Below, one piece after another: positions 35,844 through 45,251 of a stretch of DNA of 64,000 nucleotides. A model generated the notes under the pieces. That model did not search any database. It had not been told where the DNA came from and worked only from the letters and a program-made list of their open reading frames with translations. Source of the DNA: Bifidobacterium choladohabitans (lineage in GTDB: Bacteria > Actinomycetota > Actinomycetes > Actinomycetales > Bifidobacteriaceae); the NCBI RefSeq assembly GCF_016102005.1, contig NZ_JACFPL010000002.1:555258-619257 (forward strand), read 5' to 3'. Numbering within the stretch: position 1 is the stretch's first letter; each line of letters begins with the position of its first letter. The position numbers and the translations under genes are program-made.

Positions 35844-37955
35844 TTACTTTTTGGCCTCGGTCATCTGTCGCAGCTCTTTCTTCAGGTCCTTGATTTCGTC
35901 GCGCAGACGGGCTGCGAGCTCGAACTGCAGCTGTTGCGCAGCCGTGTGCATCTGGTCGCTCAGCTGACGGATCAGGTCGGCAAGGTCCTGCGCCGGCAGA
36001 CCGGCCTGGAGGATCTCCTGATGCCGCTTGTCGGCCTCCTCCTTGTCGTAGAGGGGCACGCCCAGGTGGGAGTTGCCGGCCTTGTTGGCATTGCGGTAGC
36101 CGCCCGCCAGCAGGGTCTGGGTGTCCACATCCTCCTTGGCCAGCATGTCGTTGACATCACTGATCTTCTTGATCAACGGCTTGGGGTCCACCCCATGCTC
36201 CTTGTTATAGGCTATCTGCTTGGCACGGCGACGGTTGGTCTCGCTGATGGCCTTCTCCATGGAGTCGGTGACCTCATCCGCGTACATGATGACCTTGCCG
36301 GACACGTTCCTGGCCGCACGGCCGATGGTCTGGATCAGGGAACGGTAGGAACGCAGGAAGCCCTCCTTGTCCGCATCCAGTATGGCCACCAGGGAGACCT
36401 CGGGCAAGTCCAGCCCTTCACGCAGGAGGTTGATGCCCACGATGACGTCGATCTTGCCCTCGCGCAGCTCCCGCAGGAGCTCCACCCGCCGCAGGGTGTC
36501 CACATCCGAGTGCAGATACTCCACCTTGATGTCGCGCTCCAGCAGGTAGTCGGTCAGGTCCTCGGCCATCTTCTTGGTCAGCGTGGTCACCAGAACCCGC
36601 TCGTGACGGGCCACCCGGGCCTTGATCTCGTCCAGGAGGTCGTCCACCTGGCCCTTGACAGGCCTGACCTCCACCTCGGGATCCAGCAGACCGGTGGGGC
36701 GGATGACCTGCTCCACCACCCCGTCTGACAGACCCATCTCATAGTCGCCGGGTGTTGCCGACAGGTAGACGGTCTGGCCCACCTTGTCCAGAAACTCGGG
36801 CCACTTCAGCGGACGGTTGTCCATGGCCGAGGGCAGACGGAAGCCGTGCTCGACCAGGGTCCGCTTGCGGCTGGCATCCCCCTCGTACATGGCTCCGATC
36901 TGGGGAACGGTCACATGGGACTCGTCGATGACCAGCAGGAAGTCGTCGGGGAAGAAGTCCAGCAGGGTGTGGGGCGGCGTCCCGGGCTCGCGCCCGTCGA
37001 AATGGCGGGAGTAGTTCTCCACTCCCGAGCAGGTGCCGATCTGGGTGAGCATCTCCAGGTCGTAGGTGGTGCGCATGGTCAGCCTCTGGGCCTCCAGCTC
37101 CTTGCCCTGCTTGCGCAGCTGGCCCACACGCCAGTCCAGCTCCTCCTTGATGGTCTTCAGGGCGCGCTCCATCCGCTCGGGACCGGCCACATAGTGGGAG
37201 GCGGGGAAGATGTGCACGGAGGTCTCGTGGGCTATCTCGTCCCCGGTCAGCGGGTGCAGGGTGGAGATGCGGTCGATCTCGTCGCCGAAGAACTCGATGC
37301 GGACGGCCAGCTCCTCATAGACGGGGATAATCTCGACCGTGTCGCCGCGCACGCGGAAGGTGCCTCGGGTGAAGGCGATGTCGTTGCGCTTGTACTGCAT
37401 GTCCACGAACTTGCGCAGCAGGTCGTCCCGGTTGATCCGGTCCCCCTCGTGCAGGAAGAGCATGCGCCCGGCGTACTCCTCGGGTGTGCCCAAGCCGTAG
37501 ATGCAGGAGACGGTGGCCACCACCACGCAGTCGCGCCTGGTCAGCAGGTTGGCCGTTGCGGCGTGCCGGAGCCGCTCCACATCGTCGTTGATGTTGGAGT
37601 CCTTCTCAATATAGGTATCCGTCTGGGGGATGTAGGCCTCGGGCTGGTAGTAGTCGTAGTAGGAGACGAAGTAGGAGACCGCGTTGTCGGGCATGAGCTC
37701 GCGGAACTCGGCGCAGAGCTGGGCCGCCAGGGTCTTGTTGGGTTCCAGAATCAGGGTGGGCCGCTGCAGGCGCTCGATCAGCCAGGCCGTGGTCGCGGTC
37801 TTGCCGGTGCCGGTGGCGCCCATGAGCACCACGTCGTTCTCGCCGTTCTCGATCCGCGTGGCCAGTTCCTCGATGGCCTCTGGCTGGTCGCCGGAGGGCT
37901 TATAGGGGGACTTGACCACGAAGGGCTTGTCGGTCCGCTCAATGTTGAACCCCAT
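35844..37955 (-). CDS. uvrB: UvrABC excinuclease subunit B
   Basis: Damage-verifying helicase-like subunit of nucleotide excision repair. 703 residues: Walker [12 protein letters not shown], the beta-hairpin region [34 protein letters not shown] (DESH box), helicase motifs [18 protein letters not shown] and QTIGRAARN, and the C-terminal UVR domain ([19 protein letters not shown]) that meets UvrC. The ATG at 37955 is in the family position. A LexA palindrome lies 104 bases upstream within coaE, so expression is probably damage-inducible. Confidence 0.97.
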   Translation of the reverse strand: MGFNIERTDKPFVVKSPYKPSGDQPEAIEELATRIENGENDVVLMGATGTGKTATTAWLIERLQRPTLILEPNKTLAAQLCAEFRELMPDNAVSYFVSYYDYYQPEAYIPQTDTYIEKDSNINDDVERLRHAATANLLTRRDCVVVATVSCIYGLGTPEEYAGRMLFLHEGDRINRDDLLRKFVDMQYKRNDIAFTRGTFRVRGDTVEIIPVYEELAVRIEFFGDEIDRISTLHPLTGDEIAHETSVHIFPASHYVAGPERMERALKTIKEELDWRVGQLRKQGKELEAQRLTMRTTYDLEMLTQIGTCSGVENYSRHFDGREPGTPPHTLLDFFPDDFLLVIDESHVTVPQIGAMYEGDASRKRTLVEHGFRLPSAMDNRPLKWPEFLDKVGQTVYLSATPGDYEMGLSDGVVEQVIRPTGLLDPEVEVRPVKGQVDDLLDEIKARVARHERVLVTTLTKKMAEDLTDYLLERDIKVEYLHSDVDTLRRVELLRELREGKIDVIVGINLLREGLDLPEVSLVAILDADKEGFLRSYRSLIQTIGRAARNVSGKVIMYADEVTDSMEKAISETNRRRAKQIAYNKEHGVDPKPLIKKISDVNDMLAKEDVDTQTLLAGGYRNANKAGNSHLGVPLYDKEEADKRHQEILQAGLPAQDLADLIRQLSDQMHTAAQQLQFELAARLRDEIKDLKKELRQMTEAKK

Positions 37956-37994
37956 GAAACTCCCTTCCAGGATGCGTCATTCGCCCAAGGCCCC

Positions 37995-38627
37995 TCAGTC
38001 GCTGTGCGAGGATCCCCGGGCCAAGGATTTCAGCTCTTCATATATTCTATCAACAGACTCGAACATTTGTTCGATAGGCTGGGACCCGTCCACCAGCAGA
38101 TCGGCCTGAGCGCGTCGCGAACTGCTGCTGGTCTGGGAACCGATACGCTCAACAGCCTGGCTTTCAGTCATATGCCGCTGATTCACCATACGCGCAATCC
38201 TCACCTGGCTTGGTGCCTCCACCAGCAGCACCCTGTCGAAATGAAAGGGAATGGCCGACCCAACCTCGGTCAGCAGGGGCACCTCATGGACCACCACCTC
38301 GGAACCCTCCAGCCAGGGCTGCTCGGCCTTGGAAGCCAGGTCATAGACCAGCGGATGGATGATCTCGTCCAGGTCCCTGCGATCCCGGTCGGCCGTCGGC
38401 CCGCCGAAGACCCTTGCCGCCAAGGCTGACCTGTCCACACCACCATGACCGTCCCCGCAGTCCGAACCGAAGCGCTCCAGGACCGGTCCCACGCCGGGTC
38501 CGCCCGGGACGATGACCTCATGGGAGAGCCGGTCGTAGTCGATGACCCTGGCCCCGTCCTGGGCCAGCCGAGCCGCCACCGTGCTCTTGCCAGCCGCTAT
38601 TCCGCCGGTCAATCCCACACGTATCAT
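37995..38627 (-). CDS. coaE: Dephospho-CoA kinase
   Basis: Last step of coenzyme A synthesis: phosphorylates the 3'-OH of dephospho-CoA. 210 residues with Walker A GLTGGIAAGKST, DYDRLSHEV, the LID-like RDLDEIIHPLV segment and EVPLLTEVG. Start ATG 38627 (MIRVGLTGG) after GGGAGGTC. It lacks the C-terminal UPF0157 extension seen in mycobacterial CoaE. The 3' third contains a perfect LexA site that probably drives uvrB. Confidence 0.93.
   Translation of the reverse strand: MIRVGLTGGIAAGKSTVAARLAQDGARVIDYDRLSHEVIVPGGPGVGPVLERFGSDCGDGHGGVDRSALAARVFGGPTADRDRRDLDEIIHPLVYDLASKAEQPWLEGSEVVVHEVPLLTEVGSAIPFHFDRVLLVEAPSQVRIARMVNQRHMTESQAVERIGSQTSSSSRRAQADLLVDGSQPIEQMFESVDRIYEELKSLARGSSHSD
38059..38074 (-). 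promoter_or_regulatory. LexA (SOS) box inside coaE, upstream of uvrB
   Basis: TCGAACATTTGTTCGA is a perfect 16-bp palindrome matching the actinobacterial LexA consensus CGAAC-N4-GTTCG. It is identical to the box in front of umuDC. It lies within the coaE reading frame, 104 bases before the uvrB start. Confidence 0.85.
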
Positions 38628-38664
38628 CCCGACCTCCCGCATATACCTTATGGCAGCAGATACA

Positions 38665-38700
38665 AATGGAGGGGCCCGACCGAGGCCGGACCCCTCCATT
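38665..38700 (-). terminator. Terminator after rpsA
   Basis: AATGGAGGGG (38665-38674) pairs with CCCCTCCATT (38691-38700), with further C-G pairs inside. It begins 13 bases past the rpsA stop on the minus strand and is followed by TTTGTA. Confidence 0.65.
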
Positions 38701-38713
38701 CACCGCTTGATGC

Positions 38714-40219
38714 TCACTTCTTTTCCTTGAGCAGCTGCTCGCGCAGAGCGGCCAGCTGGTCGTCGGAGGCCAAAGTGCCCTCGGAGCTGGACTCCGAGCT
38801 GTAGTTGGTGGTCTCCTCGGAGCTCTGACGACGAGAGCGCGAACCGGAGGCGGGCGCCTGGGAGGACCGGCTGTCCTCGGCGGCCGAAGCCTCGGCGTTC
38901 TCCAGCTCCTTGGCCACGAAGGCCTTGTGCTGCTCCCAGAGGTCGTGGGCGGCCGCATACTGGGACTCCCACTCCTCCCGCTGCTTCTCGTAGCCGGCGA
39001 TCCACTCGTTGCTCTCGGGGTCGAAGCCCTCGGGGTACTTGTAGTTGCCCTCCTCGTCGTACTCGGCGGGCATGCCGTAGATGGCCGGATCGAAGTCCTC
39101 GGAGGTCGGATCGACGGAGTCGTCGGCCTGCTTGAGGGACAGGGAGATACGGCGGCGATCCAGGTCGACGTCGATGACCTTGACGAAGATCTCCTCGCCC
39201 TGCTTGACCACGGTCTCGGGGTTCTCCACGTGGCGGTTGGCCAGCTCGGAGATGTGGACCAGGCCCTCGATGCCGTCCTCGACGGAGACGAAGACGCCGA
39301 ACTGCACGATCTTGGTGACCTTGCCCTTGACGATCTGTCCGGGCACGTGAGTCCGGGCGAAGCGCTGCCAGGGGTCTTCCTGGGTGGCCTTGAGGGACAG
39401 CGAGATGCGCTCGCGGTCCATATCGACATCCAGCACCTCGACGGTGACCTTGTCGCCCACCTTGACGACCTCGCTGGGGTGATCGATGTGCTTCCAGGAG
39501 AGCTCGGAGACGTGGATCAGGCCGTCCACACCGCCCAGGTCGACGAAGGCGCCGAAGTTGACGATGGAACTGACCGTGCCCTCGCGGATCTGGCCCTTCT
39601 TGAGCTGGGCCATGAAGGTCTCGCGCACCTCGGACTGGGTCTCCTCCAGGTACTGGCGGCGGGAGAGGACCACGTTGTTGCGGTTCTTGTCCAGCTCCAG
39701 GATCTTGGCCTTGATCTTCTGCCCGATGTAGGGAGACAGGTCGCGTACGCGGCGCATCTCGACCAGGGATGCGGGCAGGAAGCCACGCAGGCCGATGTCG
39801 ACGATGAGTCCGCCCTTGACGGCCTCGATGACGGTGCCCTCAACGACGCCGTCAGCCTCCTTGATCTTCTCGATGTCGCCCCAGGCGCGCTCGTACTGGG
39901 CGCGCTTCTTGGACAGGATCAGACGGCCTTCCTTGTCCTCCTTGGTGACGACCAAGGCCTCGATGGTGTCACCGACCTGGACCACATCGTCGGGATCGAC
40001 ATCCTTCTTGATGGAAAGCTCGCGGGAGGGAATCACGCCCTCGGTCTTGTAGCCGATGTCCAGCAAAACCTCGTCATGGTCGATCTTAACGACCGTCCCC
40101 TCGACCAGATCCCCATCGTCGAAGTTCTTGATGGTGGAATCGACTGCCTTGATGAAGTCTTCCTCGGACCCGATGTCATTGACCGCGACCTGGGGGACTT
40201 CCTTCTTGTTCTCTGCCAT
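38714..40219 (-). CDS. rpsA: 30S ribosomal protein S1
   Basis: 501 residues with four S1 RNA-binding domains: about 35-105 (GDLVEGTVVKIDHDEVLLDI), 122-190 (GVVEGTVIEAVKGGLIVDI), 208-277 (GQIREGTVSSIVNFGAFVDL) and 295-362 (GQIVKGKVTKIVQFGVFVSV). The four-domain form with a long Ser/Arg/Glu-rich tail is typical of actinobacteria. The frame is open to 40396, but MAENKKEV at 40219 is the conserved start. No Shine-Dalgarno sequence precedes it; the leader is A/C-rich (AAGAAACAATTCAATTA). This fits S1 autoregulation by binding its own leader, known in other bacteria, here inferred. Confidence 0.96.
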   Translation of the reverse strand: MAENKKEVPQVAVNDIGSEEDFIKAVDSTIKNFDDGDLVEGTVVKIDHDEVLLDIGYKTEGVIPSRELSIKKDVDPDDVVQVGDTIEALVVTKEDKEGRLILSKKRAQYERAWGDIEKIKEADGVVEGTVIEAVKGGLIVDIGLRGFLPASLVEMRRVRDLSPYIGQKIKAKILELDKNRNNVVLSRRQYLEETQSEVRETFMAQLKKGQIREGTVSSIVNFGAFVDLGGVDGLIHVSELSWKHIDHPSEVVKVGDKVTVEVLDVDMDRERISLSLKATQEDPWQRFARTHVPGQIVKGKVTKIVQFGVFVSVEDGIEGLVHISELANRHVENPETVVKQGEEIFVKVIDVDLDRRRISLSLKQADDSVDPTSEDFDPAIYGMPAEYDEEGNYKYPEGFDPESNEWIAGYEKQREEWESQYAAAHDLWEQHKAFVAKELENAEASAAEDSRSSQAPASGSRSRRQSSEETTNYSSESSSEGTLASDDQLAALREQLLKEKK

Positions 40220-40322
40220 TAATTGAATTGTTTCTTGTATAGTTGGTGGATATTTTTTCCGTATTGAGTTATGCGTTCCCGCCGGCAGGCGCGAACATTC
40301 TCCATGATAGGAGACACCACGG

Positions 40323-41243
40323 TCATTGTCGCCGGGAGACCTCGGGCGTGTCGCAGGCAGGGATTCCGGCGGCCCGCTCGGCGGATTCGACCACATTGAC
40401 CAGGAGCATGGCCCGGGTCATGGGCCCCACCCCGCCGGGATTGGGCGTGTAGGCGGCTGCAGACAGCCTGGCGGCCGGATCGATGTCGCCCTTGATCCGC
40501 CAGCGCCCCTCCTGCTGATCCCAGATCCGGGAGACGCCTACATCCATCAGGACGGCACCCTGGCGAACCTGGTCCGGGCCAACCAGCCCGGCTCGTCCCA
40601 CGGCTGCGATGATCATGTCAGCCCTGCGCAGATGGGCATCGATATCCCTGGTGTGGGTATGGCAGAGGGTCACGGTGGCATCCACCCCGCGGTTGGTCAG
40701 GAGCAGTCCGATGGTGCGGCCCACGGTCAATCCCCGGCCCAGCACGCAGACCTCCTTGCCGGCCAGGTCAATCCCGTAATGGTCCAGCAGATACAGGATC
40801 CCCCGTGGGGTGCAGGGCAGTGGGGTCCGCACCCGGCCGTCGGTATGCAGGACCAGCTGGCCCAGGTTGTATGGATGCATGCCATCGGCGTCCTTGGCCG
40901 GATCGATACGATCGATGATCTCAGTGGGATCCACGCCCTCGGGCAAGGGCAGCTGGACGATGTAACCGGTGCAGTCGGGATCCTGGTTGAGCTGATCCAC
41001 TGCAGCGAGAATCCGCTCCTTGCCGGCATCGGCGGGCAGATCAATCCTGATCGACCGGATGCCCACCTGGCCGCAGTCCCGATGCTTGCCCTCGACATAT
41101 TTGAGCGAGCCGGGGTCCTCCCCCACCAGGATGGTACCCAGGCCGGGAGTGCGTCCCATGGCCGTCAGCTTCGCCACGCGAGCGCGCAGGTCCTCTTTGA
41201 GTTCCGCAGCCGCCGCCTTGCCGTCCAATTTCACTGCAGTCAA
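40323..41243 (-). CDS. folD: Methylenetetrahydrofolate dehydrogenase/cyclohydrolase
   Basis: Bifunctional C1-folate enzyme interconverting 5,10-methylene- and 10-formyl-tetrahydrofolate. 306 residues with [19 protein letters not shown] (catalytic Tyr/Lys region), [25 protein letters not shown] and the NADP site [14 protein letters not shown]. The frame extends upstream without an ATG in a sensible place; TTG at 41243 (MTAVKLDGK) has GGAG 5 bases before it and fits the known start of bifidobacterial FolD. The C terminus has an extension of about 20 residues ([18 protein letters not shown]). Confidence 0.93.
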   Translation of the reverse strand: MTAVKLDGKAAAAELKEDLRARVAKLTAMGRTPGLGTILVGEDPGSLKYVEGKHRDCGQVGIRSIRIDLPADAGKERILAAVDQLNQDPDCTGYIVQLPLPEGVDPTEIIDRIDPAKDADGMHPYNLGQLVLHTDGRVRTPLPCTPRGILYLLDHYGIDLAGKEVCVLGRGLTVGRTIGLLLTNRGVDATVTLCHTHTRDIDAHLRRADMIIAAVGRAGLVGPDQVRQGAVLMDVGVSRIWDQQEGRWRIKGDIDPAARLSAAAYTPNPGGVGPMTRAMLLVNVVESAERAAGIPACDTPEVSRRQ

Positions 41244-41390
41244 TACATCTCCATCATTCAAGCGGGCGCAAACCCTTGTCGAAGTCGTCTGGGCCAGCCT
41301 AGCGCAGATTCCTCCCCGACCGGAAGCTCCGTCCAAGGGCCGGTACAGGAGGACTCGACTGCTGAAGTTGCGCGCTGTCCCCTCCCCAAC

Positions 41391-41412
41391 AATAATGAGA
41401 ATCATGCTCAAT
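41391..41412 (+). promoter_or_regulatory. Zur-like operator before the metal ABC genes
   Basis: AATAATGAGAATCATGCTCA contains ATGA-GAA-TCAT and resembles Zur/Fur-family boxes of actinobacteria (AATGAtAATCAT core). It lies 43 bases upstream of the ATPase start. This would give repression in zinc- (or manganese-) rich medium. Confidence 0.55.
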
Positions 41413-41454
41413 AAGAGCAGGTTCACCTTGTGAGCCCTTGCAGGAAAGGAAGCC

Positions 41455-42330
41455 ATGGATATGGACACGGACAGCACATCCACGCAGGCCTGCATCGTCT
41501 TCGACCATGCCGCCATCCGCCGATCCGGGCGGCTGATCTGGTCGGAGGGGACCTTCACCATTCCTGCAGGGACCGTGACAGCCATCGTGGGCACCAACGG
41601 CACCGGCAAAACCAGTATGATGCAGGCAGAGCTTGGTCTACTCCCCCTGGATGCAGGAAGTCTGCAGGTCCTGGGGCAGCCGGCCGGCCAGGCCAACGAC
41701 CGCATCGGCTACGTACCCCAGAGCTACACCTCTGACATCGACTCCAACCTGACGGCCGAGCAGTCCGTCCTGCTGGGGCTGACCGGCACCCGCTTCGGCA
41801 TCCACCCCGTCACCCGGCAGGACCGCGAGCGCGCCGGAAAGGCCATGCGCTTCGTCGGTGTGGAGGACAGGGCCCACCTGCGCCTGTCCCAACTCTCCGG
41901 CGGCCTGCGACAGCGGGTGGCCATCGCCCAGGCCCTGGTCTGCGATCCTGACCTGCTCATGCTGGACGAGCCCCTGGCCAATCTGGACCTGGCCGGGCAG
42001 CGCGCCACCGTTCACCTGCTGGCCCAGCTCAACAGCCGTCTGGGCATGACCATCCAGGTGGTGGCCCATGACCTGAACATGCTGCTGCCTGTGCTCACCG
42101 GGGCGGTCTACCTGCTGGACGGGCATCCCCACTACGCCCGCATGGACGACGTACTGGACTCGGATCTGCTCACCCACCTCTACGGCACCAAGGTGGAGGT
42201 GGTCACCACTCCCCAGGGGGACATGTTCGTGGCCCCCGATATGGATGAGCCGATCGGACCCGTCCACAATCGCTACCAACCCAGCCAGGTGGCCCGCCTG
42301 CACGGGGCGGACCAGGAAAGGACCTCATGA
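41455..42330 (+). CDS. Metal (zinc/manganese) ABC transporter ATPase
   Basis: 291 residues: Walker [12 protein letters not shown]-loop IGYVPQSY, signature [15 protein letters not shown] (Gln of LSGGQ replaced by Leu), Walker [14 protein letters not shown] and VAHDLN as H-loop. The C-terminal tail of about 50 residues is longer than usual. Together with the ABC-3 permease, which overlaps its stop by 4 bases, it belongs to the ZnuC/MntB group that imports Zn, Mn or Fe. The binding protein is not in this operon. AAAGGA precedes the ATG at 41455. Regulation by a Zur-type repressor is suggested by the upstream box. Confidence 0.85.
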   Translation: MDMDTDSTSTQACIVFDHAAIRRSGRLIWSEGTFTIPAGTVTAIVGTNGTGKTSMMQAELGLLPLDAGSLQVLGQPAGQANDRIGYVPQSYTSDIDSNLTAEQSVLLGLTGTRFGIHPVTRQDRERAGKAMRFVGVEDRAHLRLSQLSGGLRQRVAIAQALVCDPDLLMLDEPLANLDLAGQRATVHLLAQLNSRLGMTIQVVAHDLNMLLPVLTGAVYLLDGHPHYARMDDVLDSDLLTHLYGTKVEVVTTPQGDMFVAPDMDEPIGPVHNRYQPSQVARLHGADQERTS

Positions 42331-43154
42331 CAACACCAGTCTTCGACCCCCATTGGACGGAGATCCTCGCCGCCCCCTTCATGCGCAACGCCATGGTGGC
42401 CGGATTGTGCATCGCCGTGGCCGCCGGAGCCATGGGCTATTTCACCATTGCCAGGCACTCCACCTTCGCCGCCCATGCCCTGGCCCACATCGGTCTGCCA
42501 GGCGCCACAGGGGCCGTCCTGCTGGGGCTGCCGGTCTCTGCCGGCATGGGTCTGTTCGCCCTGGGCGGGGCGTTGGTCATCGGAGCCCTGGGCAAACGGG
42601 CCTCCCAGAGGGAGATCGCCACGGGCACGGTCCTGGCTTTCGCCACCGGTCTGGGACTCTTCTTCGCCAGGATGTCCAGCTCAGCCTCCCAGCAGATGCA
42701 GGCCATCCTCTTCGGATCCATCCTGACCATCACCCGGGGCCAGGTCGTCGGCTTCATAATCTTCGATGCAATCCTGCTGATCCTGCTGGCCCTGATCTAC
42801 CGGCCCCTGCTTTTCAGCTCCCTGGATGAGCAGGTGGCCCAGGCCCGTGGCGTGCCCATCGGGCTGATGAACCTGACCTTCATGGCCATCATGGCCGGGG
42901 TCATCACCATCGCCGTGCCGGCAGTGGGAACCCTGCTCATCTTCGCCCTGGTCGTCACCCCGGCGGCCACGGCCAACATCCTGGTGGCCTCTCCCCTGCG
43001 GGCCATGCTCCTGTCGGGACTGATCTGCCTGGCTTCCATCTGGGGAGGCCTGGTGATTTCGGCCATGGTGCCAGCCCCTCCAAGCTTCGTCATCGTGACC
43101 CTGTCCACCCTCTTTTGGGCTCTGGCCAAGGGATGGGCCGCACTGCGCGCCTGA
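42327..43154 (+). CDS. Metal ABC transporter permease (ABC-3 family)
   Basis: 275 residues, about eight membrane helices, starting in ATGA overlap with the ATPase gene. The family core is present: FTIARHSTFAAHALAHIGLPGATGAVLLGL and, near the C-terminal end, VPAVGTLLIFALVVTPAATANIL. It forms the channel of the zinc/manganese importer. A substrate-binding lipoprotein must come from elsewhere in the genome. It ends 6 bases from the convergent ispF stop. Confidence 0.9.
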   Translation: MTTPVFDPHWTEILAAPFMRNAMVAGLCIAVAAGAMGYFTIARHSTFAAHALAHIGLPGATGAVLLGLPVSAGMGLFALGGALVIGALGKRASQREIATGTVLAFATGLGLFFARMSSSASQQMQAILFGSILTITRGQVVGFIIFDAILLILLALIYRPLLFSSLDEQVAQARGVPIGLMNLTFMAIMAGVITIAVPAVGTLLIFALVVTPAATANILVASPLRAMLLSGLICLASIWGGLVISAMVPAPPSFVIVTLSTLFWALAKGWAALRA

Positions 43155-43160
43155 TGCCGG

Positions 43161-43640
43161 TCAGTCCACCAGGGCGGTGGCCATGACAGCGATGCCCTCG
43201 TTGTGACCGGTAAAGCCCATGCCATCAGTGGTGGTTGCTGTCAGCCGAACCGGTGCGCCAACAGCCTGGCTCATAGCCTGCTGGGCCAGGTGACGACGGG
43301 AGGAAATTCTGGGACGCTGTCCGACGATGATCAGGGAGGCGTTGAGCAGCCTGCGACCGTGTTCATGCAGGCAGTCCATGGTCTTCTCCAGCATGTCCGC
43401 CCCATGCATGCCCGCTCCGGGGGACTGTGATCCCAGGCCGAACAAGGTGCCGATGTCGCCCAGGTCGGCGGCTGACAGGATGGCATCAATCAGGGCATGG
43501 GCGGCCGCATCGCCGTCAGAATCGCCCAGCAGGCCGGGGGTTCCGTCATTCCAGGACAGGCAGGCCAGCCAGAGGCGACGCCCGCCGGTCGGGTCGAAGC
43601 GATGGGCGTCAAAGCCCAGTCCGACGCTTGGATGGCCCAT
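43161..43640 (-). CDS. ispF: 2-C-methyl-D-erythritol 2,4-cyclodiphosphate synthase
   Basis: Fifth enzyme of the MEP isoprenoid pathway. 159 residues with the metal motif GLGFDAHRF at the N terminus, GDSDGDAAAHALIDAIL, GDIGTLFG, and C-terminal TTTDGMGFTGHNEGIAVMA. In the usual HSDGD motif the first His is Asp here (GDSDGD); the metal-binding His (AAHAL) is intact. It follows carD by 14 bases on the same strand, as in mycobacteria, but no ispD lies between. Confidence 0.92.
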   Translation of the reverse strand: MGHPSVGLGFDAHRFDPTGGRRLWLACLSWNDGTPGLLGDSDGDAAAHALIDAILSAADLGDIGTLFGLGSQSPGAGMHGADMLEKTMDCLHEHGRRLLNASLIIVGQRPRISSRRHLAQQAMSQAVGAPVRLTATTTDGMGFTGHNEGIAVMATALVD

Positions 43641-43654
43641 GACCGGATCCGGCC

Positions 43655-44275
43655 TCAGCGCTTGGCCTTGGTCTTGCCCTTGGCCTTGTTCTTGGCGGCT
43701 TCCTGGGCCACCCGTGCCAGGGTCTTGGAAGCCGGCTCCTTGGGGGACTTGGTATGGTGCTTGTCGTCGCCGGGCATGGGCTCCGCATAGCCCAGGTTGA
43801 CGTCCAGCAGACGCTGGGCCTCGTCCTCGTCCAGCTTCTCGGACAGGGCGATCTCGGAGGTCAGAATCTTGCGGGCCTTGATCAGCATCCGCTTCTCGCC
43901 CGCCGAAAGTCCATGCTCGTCCACGTCACGCTGGGAGAGGTCGCGCACGACCTCGGCGATCTTGTTGACCTCGCCGGTGGCGATCTTCTCCACGTTCAGC
44001 TTGTAGCGGCGGGACCAGTTCATCTCCTTCTCCTCGACCACCGGGGTGCGAAGGATCTCGAAGACCTTGGCCACCGCCTTGGCGTCGACGATGTCCCTGA
44101 CGCCCACCTTGGCCGCGTTCTCGACGGGGACGTTGATGACCAGCCCATCAGAGGAGAGCACGGAAAGCTGCAGGTACTTGCGGGTGACGCCCTTGACGGT
44201 CCGTTCGGTGATGGCATCCACCCTGGCGGCCCCATGACGCGGATAGACGACCATGTCACCGACCTTGTAACCCAT
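43655..44275 (-). CDS. carD: CarD-family RNA polymerase-binding transcription factor
   Basis: 206 residues. Tudor-like RNA polymerase interaction domain (YKVGDMVVYPRHGAARVDAI, then MNWSRRYK in the helical DNA-binding part with the conserved Trp, and LSAGEKRMLIKARKIL). It stabilises the open promoter complex, important for rRNA transcription and stress. The protein has an extra C-terminal tail of about 40 residues ending KNKAKGKTKAKR, very Lys-rich, which mycobacterial CarD (about 160 residues) does not have. ATG 44275 follows GGAGGACAT; the frame extends 57 residues further without family support. Confidence 0.95.
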   Translation of the reverse strand: MGYKVGDMVVYPRHGAARVDAITERTVKGVTRKYLQLSVLSSDGLVINVPVENAAKVGVRDIVDAKAVAKVFEILRTPVVEEKEMNWSRRYKLNVEKIATGEVNKIAEVVRDLSQRDVDEHGLSAGEKRMLIKARKILTSEIALSEKLDEDEAQRLLDVNLGYAEPMPGDDKHHTKSPKEPASKTLARVAQEAAKNKAKGKTKAKR

Positions 44276-44498
44276 ATGTCCTCCAGAACGAGTCGATAAA
44301 ATACCATATAATAATGTCATTGCGCATGGACTTGCCGACGGGGCTCGGAGGCGACGCGATTCTCTGCGAGCACACTTCCCCTGGAGGCTCTGAAGACTAT
44401 TCTGGAAGAAACGACGGTGGTGGAACGAATGTCGGCAAGGCTCCACCCCGCATGACGAGCATCGTTTTGCGGATCAGTGATCGAAGACAGAGGTAGGC

Positions 44499-45242
44499 AT
44501 GATCAAAAACACAAGCCGCTACACTACACCCAGCACCATCCTGGTGGTTGAGGACGAACCCACCCTGGCCACCGCCATCGCCCAACGCATCACCGCCGAA
44601 GGGTGGACGGCACGGGTGGCCTCGGACGGTGCCAGCGCCGTGCAGGCCGCATCCCAGATCAAACCCGACCTGGTCATCATGGACATCATGCTGCCCGTCA
44701 TGGACGGACTGGAGGCCACCAAGCGGATCGTGGCCGAGCGGCCGGTGCCGGTGCTCATCCTGACCGCCCGGGACGACGAGGCCGACAAGGTGACCGGTCT
44801 GGGCGCCGGGGCCGACGACTATATGACCAAGCCCTTCTCCATGCGCGAGCTGATCGCCCGCTGCAAGGCCCTTCTGCGCCGGGTGGAGCGGGCCAAGGTC
44901 ATCGCCAAGAACTCCGAGAACGAGAAGGTGCTGGACTTCGGATCCCTGGTCATCGACCCGGCCCAGCGCATCGTGACCCTGCGCGGGGAGCAGATCCACC
45001 TGACCCCCACCGAATTCGACCTGCTGGCCACGCTGGCCCGTCGGCCCAAGTCCGTGCTCACCCGCGAGAAGCTGCTGGAGGAGGTCTGGGACTGGGTGGA
45101 TGCCTCGGGCACCAGGACGGTGGACTCCCACGTCAAGGCCCTGCGCCACAAGCTGGGTTCACAGATGATCCGCACCGTGCACGGAGTGGGCTACGCCTTC
45201 GAACCGCCCGAGGACCAGGAGCAGGAGAAAGATCAGCGGTAG
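44499..45242 (+). CDS. OmpR/PhoB-type response regulator
   Basis: 247 residues: receiver domain (ILVVEDEPTLATAIAQRI, phosphoacceptor in DLVIMDIMLPVMDG, LTARDDEADKV, GADDYMTKPFSMREL) and winged-helix DNA-binding domain (LTPTEFDLLATLARRPKSVL, RTVDSHVKALRHKLG, VHGVGYAFE). It forms a two-component system with the kinase starting 9 bases downstream. The receiver is unusually preceded by 12 polar residues. The stimulus is unknown; the pair resembles actinobacterial MtrA/PhoP-like systems only generally. Divergent from carD. Confidence 0.92.
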   Translation: MIKNTSRYTTPSTILVVEDEPTLATAIAQRITAEGWTARVASDGASAVQAASQIKPDLVIMDIMLPVMDGLEATKRIVAERPVPVLILTARDDEADKVTGLGAGADDYMTKPFSMRELIARCKALLRRVERAKVIAKNSENEKVLDFGSLVIDPAQRIVTLRGEQIHLTPTEFDLLATLARRPKSVLTREKLLEEVWDWVDASGTRTVDSHVKALRHKLGSQMIRTVHGVGYAFEPPEDQEQEKDQR

Positions 45243-45251
45243 CGACCGCGG

